From NCBI GenBank assembly GCA_020161775.1, contig JAIUOW010000008.1, positions 1 through 64,000 on the forward strand: a stretch of DNA of 64,000 nucleotides. The letters run 5' to 3'. Made by a program: the position numbers and the translations under genes. Under the pieces are notes generated by a model. That model worked only from the letters and a program-made list of their open reading frames with translations. It was not told the origin of the DNA and made no database searches. Positions 42,988-52,415 of the stretch are shown here, piece by piece (within the stretch, counting starts at the first letter, position 1; the number at the start of each line of letters is the position of its first letter). Origin of the DNA: Pseudomonadota bacterium (lineage in GTDB: Bacteria; Pseudomonadota; Gammaproteobacteria; Burkholderiales; Burkholderiaceae_C).

Positions 42988-44203
42988 GGGCCGACCCCCT
43001 GATCATGTCGAACCGGAACAGCCGGCATTCAATCGGGCCGTTCCACATCGGCACGCGGCGCGACTCTTTCAGCCGCATCTTGCTGGGCAGCTTGAGGTCG
43101 GGCGTAAGCAGCCAGGCTGTCCAGCCGGGGTAGTTTTTCTTCCAGTGCGTGGCCAGCTGGCTGAAAAATTCGCCGCCGTCTTCGGTCTGCGCGCTTTCGC
43201 GGGCGCCGAAGCGGCCCTGGCTTTGGGCACCCGCCACACCGGCTGCCTCGATGCGCTCTCCATACGGTGGGTTCAGCAACATGACGCCCGGCGTGTCACA
43301 CGGCGGCATGCGCTGCAGCGCGTCGCCGCCGCGCAGTTGCACCGCTTCGCCCACGCCCGCGCGCTGCGCGTTGCGCTGGGCAAAGTCCACCATGCGGTGC
43401 GCCACGTCGCTGCCAAACACGGGCGCCGTGGGCGCGTGCTGCGCGGCCTGTGCGTCGGCCTTCAGCGCGCTCCACACATGGCCCTGGAACGGCAGCATCT
43501 TTTCAAACGCAAAGCGGCGCAGCGATCCGGGGGCGATGTTGCAGGCGATCTGCGCGGCCTCGATGGCAATGGTGCCGCTGCCGCAGCACGGGTCGTACAG
43601 CGGCACGCCGTCGGCGCACTGCTGCTGCCAGCCGCTGGCGGCGATCATGGCGGCGGCCAGTGTTTCTTTCAGCGGGGCGTCGCCCTTGTCTTCGCGCCAG
43701 CCGCGCTTGAACAGCGGCTCGCCCGAGGTGTCGATGTACAGCGTGGCCTCATCGGTCGTCAGGTGCACATGGATGCGGATGTCGGGCCAGCGCGTTTCCA
43801 CATTGGGCCGCTCGCCGCCCTTGTGGCGAAAGCGGTCGGCCACCGCGTCCTTCACCTTGAGCGCGGCGAAGTTCAGGCTTTTCAGCGGGCTGTGCTGGGC
43901 GGTCACTTCAATCTTGAAGGTCTGGCGCGTGGTGAACCAGATCTCCCACGCCACGGCGCTGGCCGCCTCGTACAGGTCGTTCTCGCTGCGGTACGGCGTG
44001 TGCGACAGCTGCACCAGCACGCGCTGCGCCAGCCGGCTGTGCAGGTTCAGCCGCAAGGCGTCGCGCCACGAGCTGCGAAGCAGCACGCCGCCACGCCCGG
44101 TCAGCAAGTCGTTGCCGGCCAGGCCCGTGATGCCATGCACCTCGTCCGCCAGAAGGCCTTCAACGCCGGCAGCGCAGGGCAGGAAGAGCTGGAGCTGGTT
44201 CAT
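42953..44203 (-). CDS. THUMP-domain RNA methyltransferase (RlmL N-terminal type)
   Basis: A 416-residue class I SAM methyltransferase. The N-terminal region (about 1-165) has a ferredoxin-like plus THUMP fold that binds RNA (AGVEGLLADEVHGITG, VHLTTDEATLYIDTSGEPLF). The catalytic part has YDPCCGSGTIAIEAAQIA (SAM-binding) and VMLLNPPYGERIE, the NPPY target-base motif. It resembles the part of RlmL that makes m2G2445 in 23S rRNA and lacks the RlmK half. It is divergent from a toxin-antitoxin pair with 23 nt between starts. Confidence 0.88.
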   Translation of the reverse strand: MNQLQLFLPCAAGVEGLLADEVHGITGLAGNDLLTGRGGVLLRSSWRDALRLNLHSRLAQRVLVQLSHTPYRSENDLYEAASAVAWEIWFTTRQTFKIEVTAQHSPLKSLNFAALKVKDAVADRFRHKGGERPNVETRWPDIRIHVHLTTDEATLYIDTSGEPLFKRGWREDKGDAPLKETLAAAMIAASGWQQQCADGVPLYDPCCGSGTIAIEAAQIACNIAPGSLRRFAFEKMLPFQGHVWSALKADAQAAQHAPTAPVFGSDVAHRMVDFAQRNAQRAGVGEAVQLRGGDALQRMPPCDTPGVMLLNPPYGERIEAAGVAGAQSQGRFGARESAQTEDGGEFFSQLATHWKKNYPGWTAWLLTPDLKLPSKMRLKESRRVPMWNGPIECRLFRFDMIRGSARDKPVAANTGH

Positions 44204-44226
44204 TGGGTGATATTATAGGCAACATC

Positions 44227-44661
44227 ATGAAGATGTTGATTGCGCTGGATACCAACGTGCTGGTGGCCGGGCTGTCCAGCCGCAACGGTGCGTCCAATCA
44301 AATTCTCGAGCATCTGCTTGATGGGGCATTTTCGCTGCTGGCAACGCCTGCGCTATGGCTTGAATACGAAGCTGTCCTCAAACGCGACATCCAGCGGCAA
44401 CGTCATGGCTACAGTCCTGAAGAGGTCGATTTGCTGCTTGATACTTTTGCGCAGTTCGCGTTGCCGGTGCGGTTGCACTACCTCTGGCGGCCCCAGTTAC
44501 GCGATGCGAATGACGAAATGGTGCTGGAACTGGCGGTCAATGGGCGTGCCCATGCGCTGGTGACCCACAACATGTCCGATTTCAGTGAAGCAGCTCCACG
44601 CTTCGGGCTGCGCCTACAGACACCCGCTGAGTTCCTCAAGCTTCTGGAGAGCACCCTATGA
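44227..44661 (+). CDS. PIN-domain toxin of a toxin-antitoxin pair
   Basis: A 144-residue PIN RNase: ALDTNVLVAGLSSRNGASNQ, LEYEAVLKRDIQ, LRDANDEMVLELAVNGRAHALVTHN and FSEAAPRFGL place the metal-binding acids. The start at 44227 (MKMLIALDTN) is chosen from the PIN N-terminus; a weak Shine-Dalgarno only. It is followed by a ribbon-helix-helix gene overlapping 4 nt, so toxin precedes antitoxin, the reverse of the common order. GC content is visibly lower than its neighbours, suggesting transfer. Confidence 0.86.
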   Translation: MKMLIALDTNVLVAGLSSRNGASNQILEHLLDGAFSLLATPALWLEYEAVLKRDIQRQRHGYSPEEVDLLLDTFAQFALPVRLHYLWRPQLRDANDEMVLELAVNGRAHALVTHNMSDFSEAAPRFGLRLQTPAEFLKLLESTL

Positions 44662-44894
44662 GCAATTTCGCCTTGCGTCTGCCGGACTCGCTGCACGACT
44701 ACGCCAAAACGCTGGCCGCACGCGACAACACGTCATTGAACCAGTTCATTGCCATGGCGGTAGCGGAAAAGGTGTCTGCGCTGGATGCAGAGGCCTTTAT
44801 CCAGGAACGTGCGCGGCGCGGCAATGTGCCGCAGGCGCGCAAGCTGCTGCGCCGCGCGCCAGACGTGCCCGCCACGCCCGGCGACGAGCGCTAG
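44658..44894 (+). CDS. HicB-like ribbon-helix-helix antitoxin
   Basis: A 78-residue protein with the pattern NFALRLPDSLHDYAKTLA then DNTSLNQFIAMAVAEKV, the beta-strand and two helices of a ribbon-helix-helix DNA-binding domain. The C-terminal half (IQERARRGNVPQARKLLRRA) would bind and inhibit the PIN toxin encoded just upstream. The ATGA overlap with the toxin secures stoichiometric synthesis. Its stop overlaps the convergent dehydrogenase by 4 nt. Confidence 0.85.
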   Translation: MSNFALRLPDSLHDYAKTLAARDNTSLNQFIAMAVAEKVSALDAEAFIQERARRGNVPQARKLLRRAPDVPATPGDER

Positions 44895-45766
44895 GTTTTT
44901 TTCGCCAGCAGCGCCGGCAGCTCAGGCACCAGCGCCTCGGGCGCGGCCTGGCGCGCGCCTTCCAGCGTGCCCAGCACGGCGGCGGCAATCGCGCGCGCCG
45001 AATCGGCGTCACCAGCCATGGTGTTGTAGTAACCCAGGTCCTTGCAGGCGTTGGCCAGCGAGAAGCGCAGGCTGGAGGTGTCGCCCGACAGCAGGTAGGG
45101 GCGCAGGCGCTCCAGCGCCACGCCGCCGCCGCCACCCTTGGCCAGGATGTCCACGAAGGCCTCGGGCGGCACGCCGTGCTGCGCGGAGCAGGCGGCGGCC
45201 TCGGCAATCAGCGCCACCGTGCCCAGCGACACGAAGTTGTGCAGCAGCTTCATGCTGTGGCCCGCGCCGATGGGGCCGGCATGGAAGATGTTTTCGGCAA
45301 AACACTGCAGGATGGGCCGGCATTCGTCCAGCAGCGCCGCATCGCCACCCACCAGAAGGTTCAGCCGGCCCTCGGCCGCCTCCTTGGGCGTGCGCGTCAT
45401 GGGCGTGTCCAGGAAACGGCCGCCAGCTTGCGCCACGGCTTGCGCCATGCGCACGGTGGACGACGGCAGCGCGGTGGAGCAGTCCATCACCACTGTGCCG
45501 GGGCGCAGGCCCGCCAGCACGCCGCCTTCGCCGGTCAGCACCGCCTCCACCTGTGGCGATCCGGTCAGCACCAGGATCACCACGTCGGATTGCGCGGCCA
45601 CATCGGCCGCGCGCGCCACGCTGCGCGCGCCCGCTGCCTTGAGCGCGTCCAGCGGCTGGTTGCCCGCGTGTTCCAGCACCGTCAGCGCGTGGCCGTGCTT
45701 GAGGATGTTGGATGCGATGCCGTGGCCCATCATGCCGATGCCCACCATGCCGATGTTCTTTTTCAT
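44891..45766 (-). CDS. NAD(P)-dependent 3-hydroxyisobutyrate-dehydrogenase-like oxidoreductase
   Basis: A 291-residue beta-hydroxyacid dehydrogenase. The Rossmann motif is IGMVGIGMMGHGIASNILKH; the substrate motif is DTPMTRTPKEAAEGRLNLL; the catalytic lysine is in GAGHSMKLLHNFVSLG. The ATG at 45766 has GGAGA 8 nt upstream. Family members oxidise 3-hydroxyisobutyrate, tartronate semialdehyde or related acids; which applies is not evident. It is not in an operon with a valine pathway here. Confidence 0.88.
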   Translation of the reverse strand: MKKNIGMVGIGMMGHGIASNILKHGHALTVLEHAGNQPLDALKAAGARSVARAADVAAQSDVVILVLTGSPQVEAVLTGEGGVLAGLRPGTVVMDCSTALPSSTVRMAQAVAQAGGRFLDTPMTRTPKEAAEGRLNLLVGGDAALLDECRPILQCFAENIFHAGPIGAGHSMKLLHNFVSLGTVALIAEAAACSAQHGVPPEAFVDILAKGGGGGVALERLRPYLLSGDTSSLRFSLANACKDLGYYNTMAGDADSARAIAAAVLGTLEGARQAAPEALVPELPALLAKKT

Positions 45767-45788
45767 GGAATGTCTCCGTTGGAAGGTG

Positions 45789-47354
45789 TTACAGCGCGCG
45801 GCGCAGGTTGGCCGGCGCGATGCGCAGGGCCTCGCGGTACTTGGCCACGGTGCGGCGCGCGCATTCAATGCCCTGTTCCTTGAGCATTTCGGATATCTGG
45901 TTGTCCGAAAGCGGCTTCTTGGGGCTTTCGCTGGACACAAACTGCTTGATCAGCGCGCGCACCGCGGTGCTGGACGCATTGCCGCCCGTCTCGGTGCCCA
46001 GCGCCGAGCCAAAGAAGTACTTCAGCTCGAACGTGCCGTAGGGCGTGGCCATGTACTTGGCCGTGGTCACGCGGCTGATGGTGGATTCGTGCAGGCCCAG
46101 CTCGTCGGCGATTTCGCGCAGCACCAGCGGGCGCATGGCCAGCTCGCCATGCACGAAGAAGTTTTTCTGGCGCTCCACGATGGCGTTGCTCACGCGCAGG
46201 ATGGTGTCAAAGCGCTGCTGGATGTTCTTGATGAACCAGCGCGCCTCCTGCAGGCGCTGCTGCAGCGCCTGGTGGCCTTCGCCCTTGTGCGCCTTGAGCG
46301 CACCGGCGTAGATGTCATGCACGCGCAGGCGCGGCATCACGTCGCTGTTGAGTTGCACGCGAAACTTGGGCTGCGCGGCGCGCCCGATGCGCGTGACGAT
46401 CACGTCGGGCACCACGATGTTGCGCTCCACGTCCACGAAGCGCCGGCCCGGCTTGGGCTCCAGCCGCGTGATCAGCGCGATGGCCGCCTTGACGTCGGCC
46501 TCGCTGTCGCCACAGGCCTGCGCCAGGCGTTTCACGTCGCGGCGCGCCAGCAGTTCCATGGGCTGGGCACACAGGCGCAGCGCCGTGGCGCACGCGGCGG
46601 GCGCATCTGCGCCGTCCTGCAGGGCGCGCAGCTGCAGCGTCAGGCATTCGCCCAGCGTGCGCGCGCCCACACCGGCGGGCTCCAGGTGATGCAGCAGGCG
46701 CAGCGCGACAGTAAATCGGTGCACGAGTTCGTCCAGCTGTTCTTCGTCGCGCCCGGCCAGGCCGATGGCCAGTTCTTCGAGTGAATCTTCCAGGTAGCCG
46801 TCGTCGTTGAGCGACTCGATCAGGAAGCGCAGTGCGGCGCTGTCCTCGGCCGACAGCCGAAGCGCCAGCGCCTGGCGGTGCAGGTGCTGCTGCAGCGACT
46901 CCTGGCCACGGGCCAGCTCGGTCGCGTCCATTTCGCCGTCGTCGCCCAGGTTGTTCTTGCGCGCGGGCGCGTCACCGCCCCATTCGCCGTCGTCGGGCAC
47001 CATCTCGGTGGTGCCGTCGCCGTCCCAGGTGGGCTCGTCGGCTTCAGCGGTGGCGGGCGCCTCCGCCTCCGCGGTGGTGCTGGTGCTTTCTGTTGGCGGC
47101 AGCGCGGCCATCGGCTCGGCCACGAATTCGGCTTCACGGTCGTCGTCACGCACTGGTGCGTCCGCCTGCGCCAGGCCAAATTCCTCGCGCGGGGCTTCGT
47201 CGGTGTTGAGTTCCAGGAACGGGTTGTCGTCCAGCATCTGCTCGACTTCCTGGCTCAGCTCCAGCGTGGACAGCTGCAGCAGGCGGATGGACTGCTGCAG
47301 CTGCGGCGTCAACGCCAGATGCTGCGAAACGCGTAGTGACAAACCCTGTTTCAT
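45789..47354 (-). CDS. rpoN: RNA polymerase sigma-54 factor
   Basis: A 521-residue sigma-54 with all regions: glutamine-rich region I (LALTPQLQQSIRLLQLSTLE), an acidic region II (about 55-150), core-binding and DNA-binding parts, and the invariant RpoN box ARRTVAKYREAL (residues 499-510). It recognises GG-N10-GC promoters and needs an AAA+ activator. It starts 7 nt after lptB, the linkage common in proteobacteria. The usual downstream genes hpf/ptsN are replaced by a dehydrogenase and toxin-antitoxin genes. Confidence 0.97.
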   Translation of the reverse strand: MKQGLSLRVSQHLALTPQLQQSIRLLQLSTLELSQEVEQMLDDNPFLELNTDEAPREEFGLAQADAPVRDDDREAEFVAEPMAALPPTESTSTTAEAEAPATAEADEPTWDGDGTTEMVPDDGEWGGDAPARKNNLGDDGEMDATELARGQESLQQHLHRQALALRLSAEDSAALRFLIESLNDDGYLEDSLEELAIGLAGRDEEQLDELVHRFTVALRLLHHLEPAGVGARTLGECLTLQLRALQDGADAPAACATALRLCAQPMELLARRDVKRLAQACGDSEADVKAAIALITRLEPKPGRRFVDVERNIVVPDVIVTRIGRAAQPKFRVQLNSDVMPRLRVHDIYAGALKAHKGEGHQALQQRLQEARWFIKNIQQRFDTILRVSNAIVERQKNFFVHGELAMRPLVLREIADELGLHESTISRVTTAKYMATPYGTFELKYFFGSALGTETGGNASSTAVRALIKQFVSSESPKKPLSDNQISEMLKEQGIECARRTVAKYREALRIAPANLRRAL

Positions 47355-47361
47355 GGGGCCA

Positions 47362-48156
47362 TCACATTCTGAAGTGCTCGCCGAGGTACACGCGTCGTAC
47401 GTCAGCGTTGTTCACGATCTCCGATGGCGTGCCCTGGGCCAGCACGTGGCCGTCGCTGATGATGTAGGCGTGGTCGCAGATGCCCAGCGTTTCGCGCACG
47501 TTGTGGTCGGTGATCAGCACACCGATACCGCGCGATTTCAGGAAGCTGATGATGCGCTGGATCTCGATCACGGCGATCGGGTCGATGCCCGCAAACGGTT
47601 CATCCAGCAGGATGAAGCGCGGCTGGGTGGCCAGCGCGCGGGCAATTTCCACGCGCCGGCGTTCACCGCCGGACAGCGCCACCGATGGCGAGCCGCGCAG
47701 GTGCTCCACCCGCAGGTCCTGCAGCAGCGTGGTCAGGCGCTCGTTGATCTCGGCCTTGCCCAGCGGGCGGCCCTTGTCGTCTCGCTGCAGCTCCAGCACG
47801 GCACGCACGTTTTCCTCGACATTGAGCTTGCGAAAAATCGACGCTTCCTGCGGCAGGTAGCTCAGGCCCAGGCGCGAGCGGCGGTGGATGGGCATATGCT
47901 CCACCGGCTGGCCGTCGATGGCGATCTCGCCCGCATCAGCGCGCACCAGGCCCACGATCATGTAGAACGATGTGGTCTTGCCCGCGCCGTTGGGCCCCAG
48001 CAGGCCCACCACTTCGCCCTTTTGCACGGCAAGCGACACGTCCTTCACAACCTTGCGGCTGCCGTAGGACTTCTGCAGGTGCCGGGCTTCCAGCCGGCTG
48101 GCCACGCCACCCGCGGTGGCCGCAACTCCGTCAGGTACCGGCACCACAGCCGTCAC
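47362..48156 (-). CDS. lptB: LPS export ABC transporter ATP-binding protein LptB
   Basis: A 264-residue ATPase of the LptBFG exporter that drives lipopolysaccharide across the envelope. Walker A is [16 protein letters not shown], the Q-loop [13 protein letters not shown], the signature [17 protein letters not shown], Walker [13 protein letters not shown] and the switch histidine [10 protein letters not shown]. It carries a 20-residue N-terminal extension over E. coli LptB. Its start overlaps lptA by 4 nt. Confidence 0.97.
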   Translation of the reverse strand: MTAVVPVPDGVAATAGGVASRLEARHLQKSYGSRKVVKDVSLAVQKGEVVGLLGPNGAGKTTSFYMIVGLVRADAGEIAIDGQPVEHMPIHRRSRLGLSYLPQEASIFRKLNVEENVRAVLELQRDDKGRPLGKAEINERLTTLLQDLRVEHLRGSPSVALSGGERRRVEIARALATQPRFILLDEPFAGIDPIAVIEIQRIISFLKSRGIGVLITDHNVRETLGICDHAYIISDGHVLAQGTPSEIVNNADVRRVYLGEHFRM

Positions 48157-48776
48157 TTGCGCTCCCCACCGATGGTGATGCTCTGGCGCAGCTGCGCCGG
48201 GGCACCCGGGGCCACGGCAGCGGGTGCCGAGGCCGCGCCGCGCGGTGTGAGGATGGCGCGCACGCGCCCGCCGGTGCCGGCCTGCTGGCCCGGCGTGGTG
48301 ACGCTGCCATCCACGGTGAACACGTCGGTGGTGTTGTCGTACACGATCAGGCTGCCGGTCATCTCATCGGCCACCGTGGCGCCGCGCAGGCGGCGCAGCT
48401 CGGCGTTGCGGATGAAGCGCACGCGGTCGGCGCGGCCATCGTATTCAATGCTGTCGGCCTCGCCCTCGATGTACTCGTCCAGGCCCTCGCGCTTCTGGCG
48501 GTAATAGGCCAGCTTGCCGGGCTCGGCCGTCACGGTGCCGAACTGGTAGCCCTCTGCGTCCTGGCGCACATCCACCCGCGCGCCGCGGATCACGATGGTG
48601 CCCTTGGTCATGACCACCCGGCCCGTGAAGATGCTGGTCTGCTTGAGGTCGTCGTAGCGCAGCGCGTCGGCCTCGATGTTCATGGGCTTGTTGCGGTCGG
48701 CCCGCTCGGCCAGCGCCACGCCCCCGGACAGTGCGCAGGCAACGGCGATCAAGAGGGAGGCGTAGGAAAGTTTCAT
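48153..48776 (-). CDS. lptA: LPS transport periplasmic protein LptA
   Basis: A protein of about 207 residues with a signal peptide ([20 protein letters not shown]) and a beta-jellyroll body. [37 protein letters not shown] and [13 protein letters not shown] are typical of LptA. It bridges LPS from LptC to LptD. The start 48776 is chosen by the signal peptide; an upstream ATG (48800) would add eight residues and neither has a good Shine-Dalgarno. lptC and kds genes, often just upstream, are absent. Confidence 0.92.
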   Translation of the reverse strand: MKLSYASLLIAVACALSGGVALAERADRNKPMNIEADALRYDDLKQTSIFTGRVVMTKGTIVIRGARVDVRQDAEGYQFGTVTAEPGKLAYYRQKREGLDEYIEGEADSIEYDGRADRVRFIRNAELRRLRGATVADEMTGSLIVYDNTTDVFTVDGSVTTPGQQAGTGGRVRAILTPRGAASAPAAVAPGAPAQLRQSITIGGERK

Positions 48777-48833
48777 ATCGGCACGAATCTTGCTGGTCAT
48801 TGTAGCGGTCGCATTTGGCCGCTCAAGTGAAAC

Positions 48834-48851
48834 AGCCCGCTCGCGCGGGCT
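48834..48851 (-). terminator. Probable terminator after dsbA
   Basis: AGCCCGC/GCGGGCT with a 4-nt loop stands 46 nt past the dsbA stop and before lptA. On the minus strand it is followed by GTTTC (short U-tract); on the plus strand by ATTTTC. It separates dsbA from the lptA-lptB-rpoN unit. Confidence 0.6.
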
Positions 48852-48897
48852 ATTTTCATGACGGCAGGCTGTCGGCGGCCTGCCTGGGGGTGCCGGA

Positions 48898-49542
48898 TCA
48901 GCGGCTCTTGCGGGCTTCGGCCACCAGGTAGTCAGTCACCTGCAGCGCGCGGTCCATGTTGCCGGCCAGCGTGCCGTCGGTGTACCAGCGCCCGGCAATG
49001 CCCAGGGCCGGCACGCCCTGCACCTTGAAGGCGTCCTGCAGCTGCGTGGCACGGCGCGCCTTGGTGGACACCGAGAACGAGTTGTACAGCTCGGCGAACT
49101 TGGCCTTGTCAACGCCCTGCTTTTCCACCCAGGCGGTGATGAGGTCTTCCTTGTTGAGGGCCAGCTTGTCCACGTGGATGGCGTTGAACACCTTGCGGTG
49201 CACCTCGTCGAGCTTGCCCATGGCTTCAAGCGTGTAGAACAGGCGCTGCTGCGGCACGAAGTCGTCGCGGAAGGCCACCGGCACGCGCTTGACCGTGATG
49301 TCGGGCGGAATCTTCTTGATCCAGGCTTCCAGCTTGGGCTCAAAGGCATTGCAGTGCGGGCAGGCATACCAGAAGAACTCGATCACCTCGACCTTGCCGG
49401 CCGGCGCCTCCACGGGCACGCGCTTGTCCAGCGCAAGGTAATCGGCACCCTCCTCGGGCTTCTTCTGCGCATGGGCCGGCAGGGCCAGGCCGGTCGCGGC
49501 CAGCGCAGCTGCGGTGCCGAGGGAAAAATCGCGTCGCTTCAT
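48898..49542 (-). CDS. dsbA: Thiol:disulfide interchange protein DsbA
   Basis: A 214-residue periplasmic oxidoreductase introducing disulfides into exported proteins. The signal peptide ends at AHA (residues 1-25). The thioredoxin-fold active site is WYACPHCNAFEP with Cys61-Pro-His-Cys64. The cis-proline segment is VQGVPALGIAG. An AAGGAG Shine-Dalgarno lies 9 nt before ATG. It needs a DsbB partner, not present in the window. Confidence 0.95.
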   Translation of the reverse strand: MKRRDFSLGTAAALAATGLALPAHAQKKPEEGADYLALDKRVPVEAPAGKVEVIEFFWYACPHCNAFEPKLEAWIKKIPPDITVKRVPVAFRDDFVPQQRLFYTLEAMGKLDEVHRKVFNAIHVDKLALNKEDLITAWVEKQGVDKAKFAELYNSFSVSTKARRATQLQDAFKVQGVPALGIAGRWYTDGTLAGNMDRALQVTDYLVAEARKSR

Positions 49543-49612
49543 GTCAATTCACTCCTTGAATCCGTTCTGAGCCCGCCGTGGCGGGAAAGTTCAGCGCCCC
49601 TTGAGGCAGCGT

Positions 49613-50266
49613 TCATCGCTGCTGGCGCACCAGTGCCGCCTCAACGCCACCGGCCTCCAGCCGCTCTTTCTGCTTGTCGGCCTCTTCCTTGCGCTCAAAC
49701 GGGCCGATGCGCACGCGGTACACGGTGCGGCCGGACTGCTCGCGCTCGGTGACCTTGGCTTCCAGCCCGATCAGCGACAGCTTGGCGCGCTGGGCCTCTG
49801 CGTCCTCGGACGTGCGAAAGGCACCGGCCTGGATGAAATACAGGAACGGGTCGGCGCCCGCTGCGGCCGGTGCGGGTGCGGGCGCTGCCGCGGCCTTGGC
49901 GCGCGCCAGGTCGCCCAACGGGTCGCCGCCCGTGACGGCCGGCTTGTTCTCGGCGGCCTTGGGTGCGCTGGCCGCGCCCTTGGGTGCTGACGCCGCAGCC
50001 ACCGGGGGCGCGGTGACCGCGCCAGATGCGGCCGGCGCCGGGCGCGCCGGGTTCTTGCCGTACAGCGGGGCGTTGGGGTCCCAGTCCTTGTTTTTGCGGG
50101 CCTCGGCGGCGTCCTGGTCGGCGGTGCGGTTCTGGCCCTTGTTCATGAAGGGCACGGGCACCTTGGTCACATAGACCGCCACGGCCAGCGCCGCCGCCAG
50201 GCCGATCACCACGCCGATGATCAGGCCCAGGATCAGGTTGCCGCGTTGTAACTTCATTGTTGCCAT
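49613..50266 (-). CDS. SPOR-domain protein (FtsN-like)
   Basis: A 217-residue bitopic protein: a short cytoplasmic start (MATMKLQRGN), one membrane helix (LILGLIIGVVIGLAAALAVA), an Ala/Pro linker, and a C-terminal SPOR domain (about 145-215: FLYFIQAGAFRTSEDAEAQR ... TVYRVRIGPFERKEEAD) that binds denuded peptidoglycan at the division site. The layout is that of FtsN-type division proteins. It follows argS with almost no gap, as in other Burkholderiales. A GTG at 50272 is an alternative start. Confidence 0.88.
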   Translation of the reverse strand: MATMKLQRGNLILGLIIGVVIGLAAALAVAVYVTKVPVPFMNKGQNRTADQDAAEARKNKDWDPNAPLYGKNPARPAPAASGAVTAPPVAAASAPKGAASAPKAAENKPAVTGGDPLGDLARAKAAAAPAPAPAAAGADPFLYFIQAGAFRTSEDAEAQRAKLSLIGLEAKVTEREQSGRTVYRVRIGPFERKEEADKQKERLEAGGVEAALVRQQR

Positions 50267-50268
50267 GC

Positions 50269-51942
50269 TCACATCTTCTGCGGTGCGCTGACGCCGAGCA
50301 CCTGCAGGCCATTGTGCAACACCTGCGCAGTGGCCGCGACCAGCGCCAGGCGGGCCTTTTTCACGGCTTCGTCGTCGGCCAGGATGCGCTCGGCGCCGTA
50401 GTAGCTGTGGTACGCCGCCGCCAGCTCGCGCAGGTAGAACGTGACGTCGTGCGGGGCGAAGTCGGCCGCGGCCGCGGCCAGCATGTCGGGGTATTTGGCC
50501 AGCAGCAGCATCACCGCCAGCGCCTGCGGGCTTTGCAGCGGCGTCAGGTCGGCGTCTTTCAGCGTGGCCACGTCACCCCCCCAGGCGGCCAGCACCGAGC
50601 AGATGCGCGCATGCGCGTACTGCACGTAGTACACCGGGTTGTCGTTGTTCTGCGCCACGGCCAGGTCCACATCGAAGGTGTATTCGGTGTCCGGCTTGCG
50701 GCTGAGCAGGAAGAAGCGCACGGCGTCCTTGCTGGTCCAGTCGATCAGGTCGCGCAGCGTGACGTAGCTGCCAGCGCGCTTGCTGATCTTGACCTCTTCA
50801 CCGCCCTTCATCACGCGCACCATGGTGTGCAGCACGTAGTCGGGGTAGCCGGCGGGGATGCCCACGTTGGCGGCCTGCAAGCCGGCGCGCACGCGGGCGA
50901 TCGTGCCGTGGTGGTCGGTGCCCTGGATGTTCACCACCTTGGCAAAGCCGCGCTCCCACTTGGTGATGTGGTACGCCACGTCGGGCACGAAATAGGTGTA
51001 CGTGCCGTCGGACTTGCGCATCACGCGGTCCTTGTCGTCGCCGTAGTCGGTGGATTTCAGCCACAGCGCGCCGTCCTGTTCGTACGTCTTGCCGGCGGCC
51101 TGCAAGCGTTGCACGGCGTCGTCCACCTTGCCGCTGGTATACAGGCTGGATTCGAGGTAGTAGTTGTCAAACTTCACCTGGAAGGCCTTCAGGTCCAGGT
51201 CCTGCTCGTGGCGCAGGTAAGCCACCGCGAACTGGCGAATGCTGTCCAGGTCGTTCACGTCGCCGCTGGCGGTGAATTCGCGGTCGTCAGCGTGAACCGT
51301 CTTTTTCGCCAGGAAATCATTGGCGATGTCCTGGATGTATTCGCCGTTGTAGGCGGCTTCGGGCCATTCCTTGTCACCCGGTTTGAACCCTTTGGCGCGC
51401 AGTTGGGTGGACGTGGCCAGCGTGGCAATCTGCACACCGGCGTCGTTGTAATAGAACTCGCGCGTCACGTCCCAGCCCTGGGTGGCGTACAGGTTGCACA
51501 CTGCGTCGCCCAGCGCCGCCTGGCGGCCGTGGCCCACATGCAGCGGGCCGGTCGGGTTGGCCGAGACAAATTCAACCATGAGCTTTTGCCCGTTGGGTGG
51601 CTGAACACCATAGCGTGCGCCGCCGGCCAGCACTTCGTGGATCACCTGCTGCTTGGCTTCGGGCCGGAGCTTGATGTTGATGAAGCCGGGCCCGGCGATG
51701 TCGATGGCCTCGACCCAGCGCTGGTACGGCGCGGTGGCCAGCAGCGCGGTGCGCAGGTTCTCGGCCACTTGGCGCGGGTTGAGCTTGAGCGGCTTGGCCA
51801 GCTGCATGGCGGCGGTGCAGGCCAGATCGCCATGCGCAGCCACCTTGGGCGATTCAAAAGCAGCGCGCGCACCGGCACCGGGCGACAACTGTTCCAGCCC
51901 GGCAACGAGGCTGCCAAGCAATTCCTGTTTGACGGAGAGCAT
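50269..51942 (-). CDS. argS: Arginyl-tRNA synthetase
   Basis: A 557-residue class Ia synthetase charging tRNA-Arg. The N-terminal additional domain is followed by the HIGH-type motif [20 protein letters not shown] and a KMSK-type [15 protein letters not shown]. The C-terminal DALR anticodon-binding domain has [14 protein letters not shown]. Length is normal. It is the first gene of an argS-SPOR-dsbA string on the minus strand. Confidence 0.97.
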   Translation of the reverse strand: MLSVKQELLGSLVAGLEQLSPGAGARAAFESPKVAAHGDLACTAAMQLAKPLKLNPRQVAENLRTALLATAPYQRWVEAIDIAGPGFINIKLRPEAKQQVIHEVLAGGARYGVQPPNGQKLMVEFVSANPTGPLHVGHGRQAALGDAVCNLYATQGWDVTREFYYNDAGVQIATLATSTQLRAKGFKPGDKEWPEAAYNGEYIQDIANDFLAKKTVHADDREFTASGDVNDLDSIRQFAVAYLRHEQDLDLKAFQVKFDNYYLESSLYTSGKVDDAVQRLQAAGKTYEQDGALWLKSTDYGDDKDRVMRKSDGTYTYFVPDVAYHITKWERGFAKVVNIQGTDHHGTIARVRAGLQAANVGIPAGYPDYVLHTMVRVMKGGEEVKISKRAGSYVTLRDLIDWTSKDAVRFFLLSRKPDTEYTFDVDLAVAQNNDNPVYYVQYAHARICSVLAAWGGDVATLKDADLTPLQSPQALAVMLLLAKYPDMLAAAAADFAPHDVTFYLRELAAAYHSYYGAERILADDEAVKKARLALVAATAQVLHNGLQVLGVSAPQKM

Positions 51943-52053
51943 CGGCGGATTTTACGGGGCGCAGGTCATCCGCCTTGCCGGGGCCCACGTTATGTGCTGG
52001 AATCCCAGCGGGATTCATACATTCAACCCCAACACCCTGTCCAGGAGACCCCC

Positions 52054-52356
52054 ATGAAGAAGATGCTTTCCCTGATGGCCCTCGGCCTGTGCCTGTCCAT
52101 GGGCGTGGCCCATGCCGCCGACGAGAAAAAACCCACGGCCCAGCAGAACAAGATGACCACCTGCAACAAGGATGCGGGTGACAAGAAGGGCGACGAGCGC
52201 AAGGCCTTCATGAAGGAATGCCTGAGCGCCAAGCCCGCCGCCCCGGTGACCCAGCAGGACAAGATGAAGGCCTGCAACGCCGATGAAAAGGCCAAGACGC
52301 TCAAGGGCGACGAACGCAAGAAGTTCATGAGCGAGTGCCTGAGCAAGAAGGCCTGA
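52054..52356 (+). CDS. PsiF-family periplasmic protein
   Basis: A 100-residue exported protein. The signal peptide (MKKMLSLMALGLCLSMGVAHA) precedes two PsiF repeats, each with a CN-x-DA/DE start, a GDERKAFM or GDERKKFM core and an ECLS end. PsiF is a phosphate-starvation-induced protein in E. coli; function unknown. The ATG has AGGAGA 7 nt upstream. TTGCCG (51975-51980)-17 nt-TGGAAT may be its promoter. A strong terminator follows. Confidence 0.92.
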   Translation: MKKMLSLMALGLCLSMGVAHAADEKKPTAQQNKMTTCNKDAGDKKGDERKAFMKECLSAKPAAPVTQQDKMKACNADEKAKTLKGDERKKFMSECLSKKA

Positions 52357-52377
52357 GCCCCGTCCGCACCGAAGGAA

Positions 52378-52401
52378 AAGCCCGCGACAGCGGGCTTTTT
52401 T
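52378..52401 (+). terminator. Rho-independent terminator after psiF-like gene
   Basis: AAGCCCGC/GCGGGCTT stem with a GACA loop, then a six-T run (52396-52401). It lies 21 nt past the stop and separates this gene from the convergent fic gene. Confidence 0.9.
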
Positions 52402-52415
52402 GCGTACGGCTCACA

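Noticed and set aside
48834..48857. Small RNA between dsbA and lptA
   Set aside because: Only one short hairpin with a modest U-tract and no promoter upstream; a terminator is the simpler reading.
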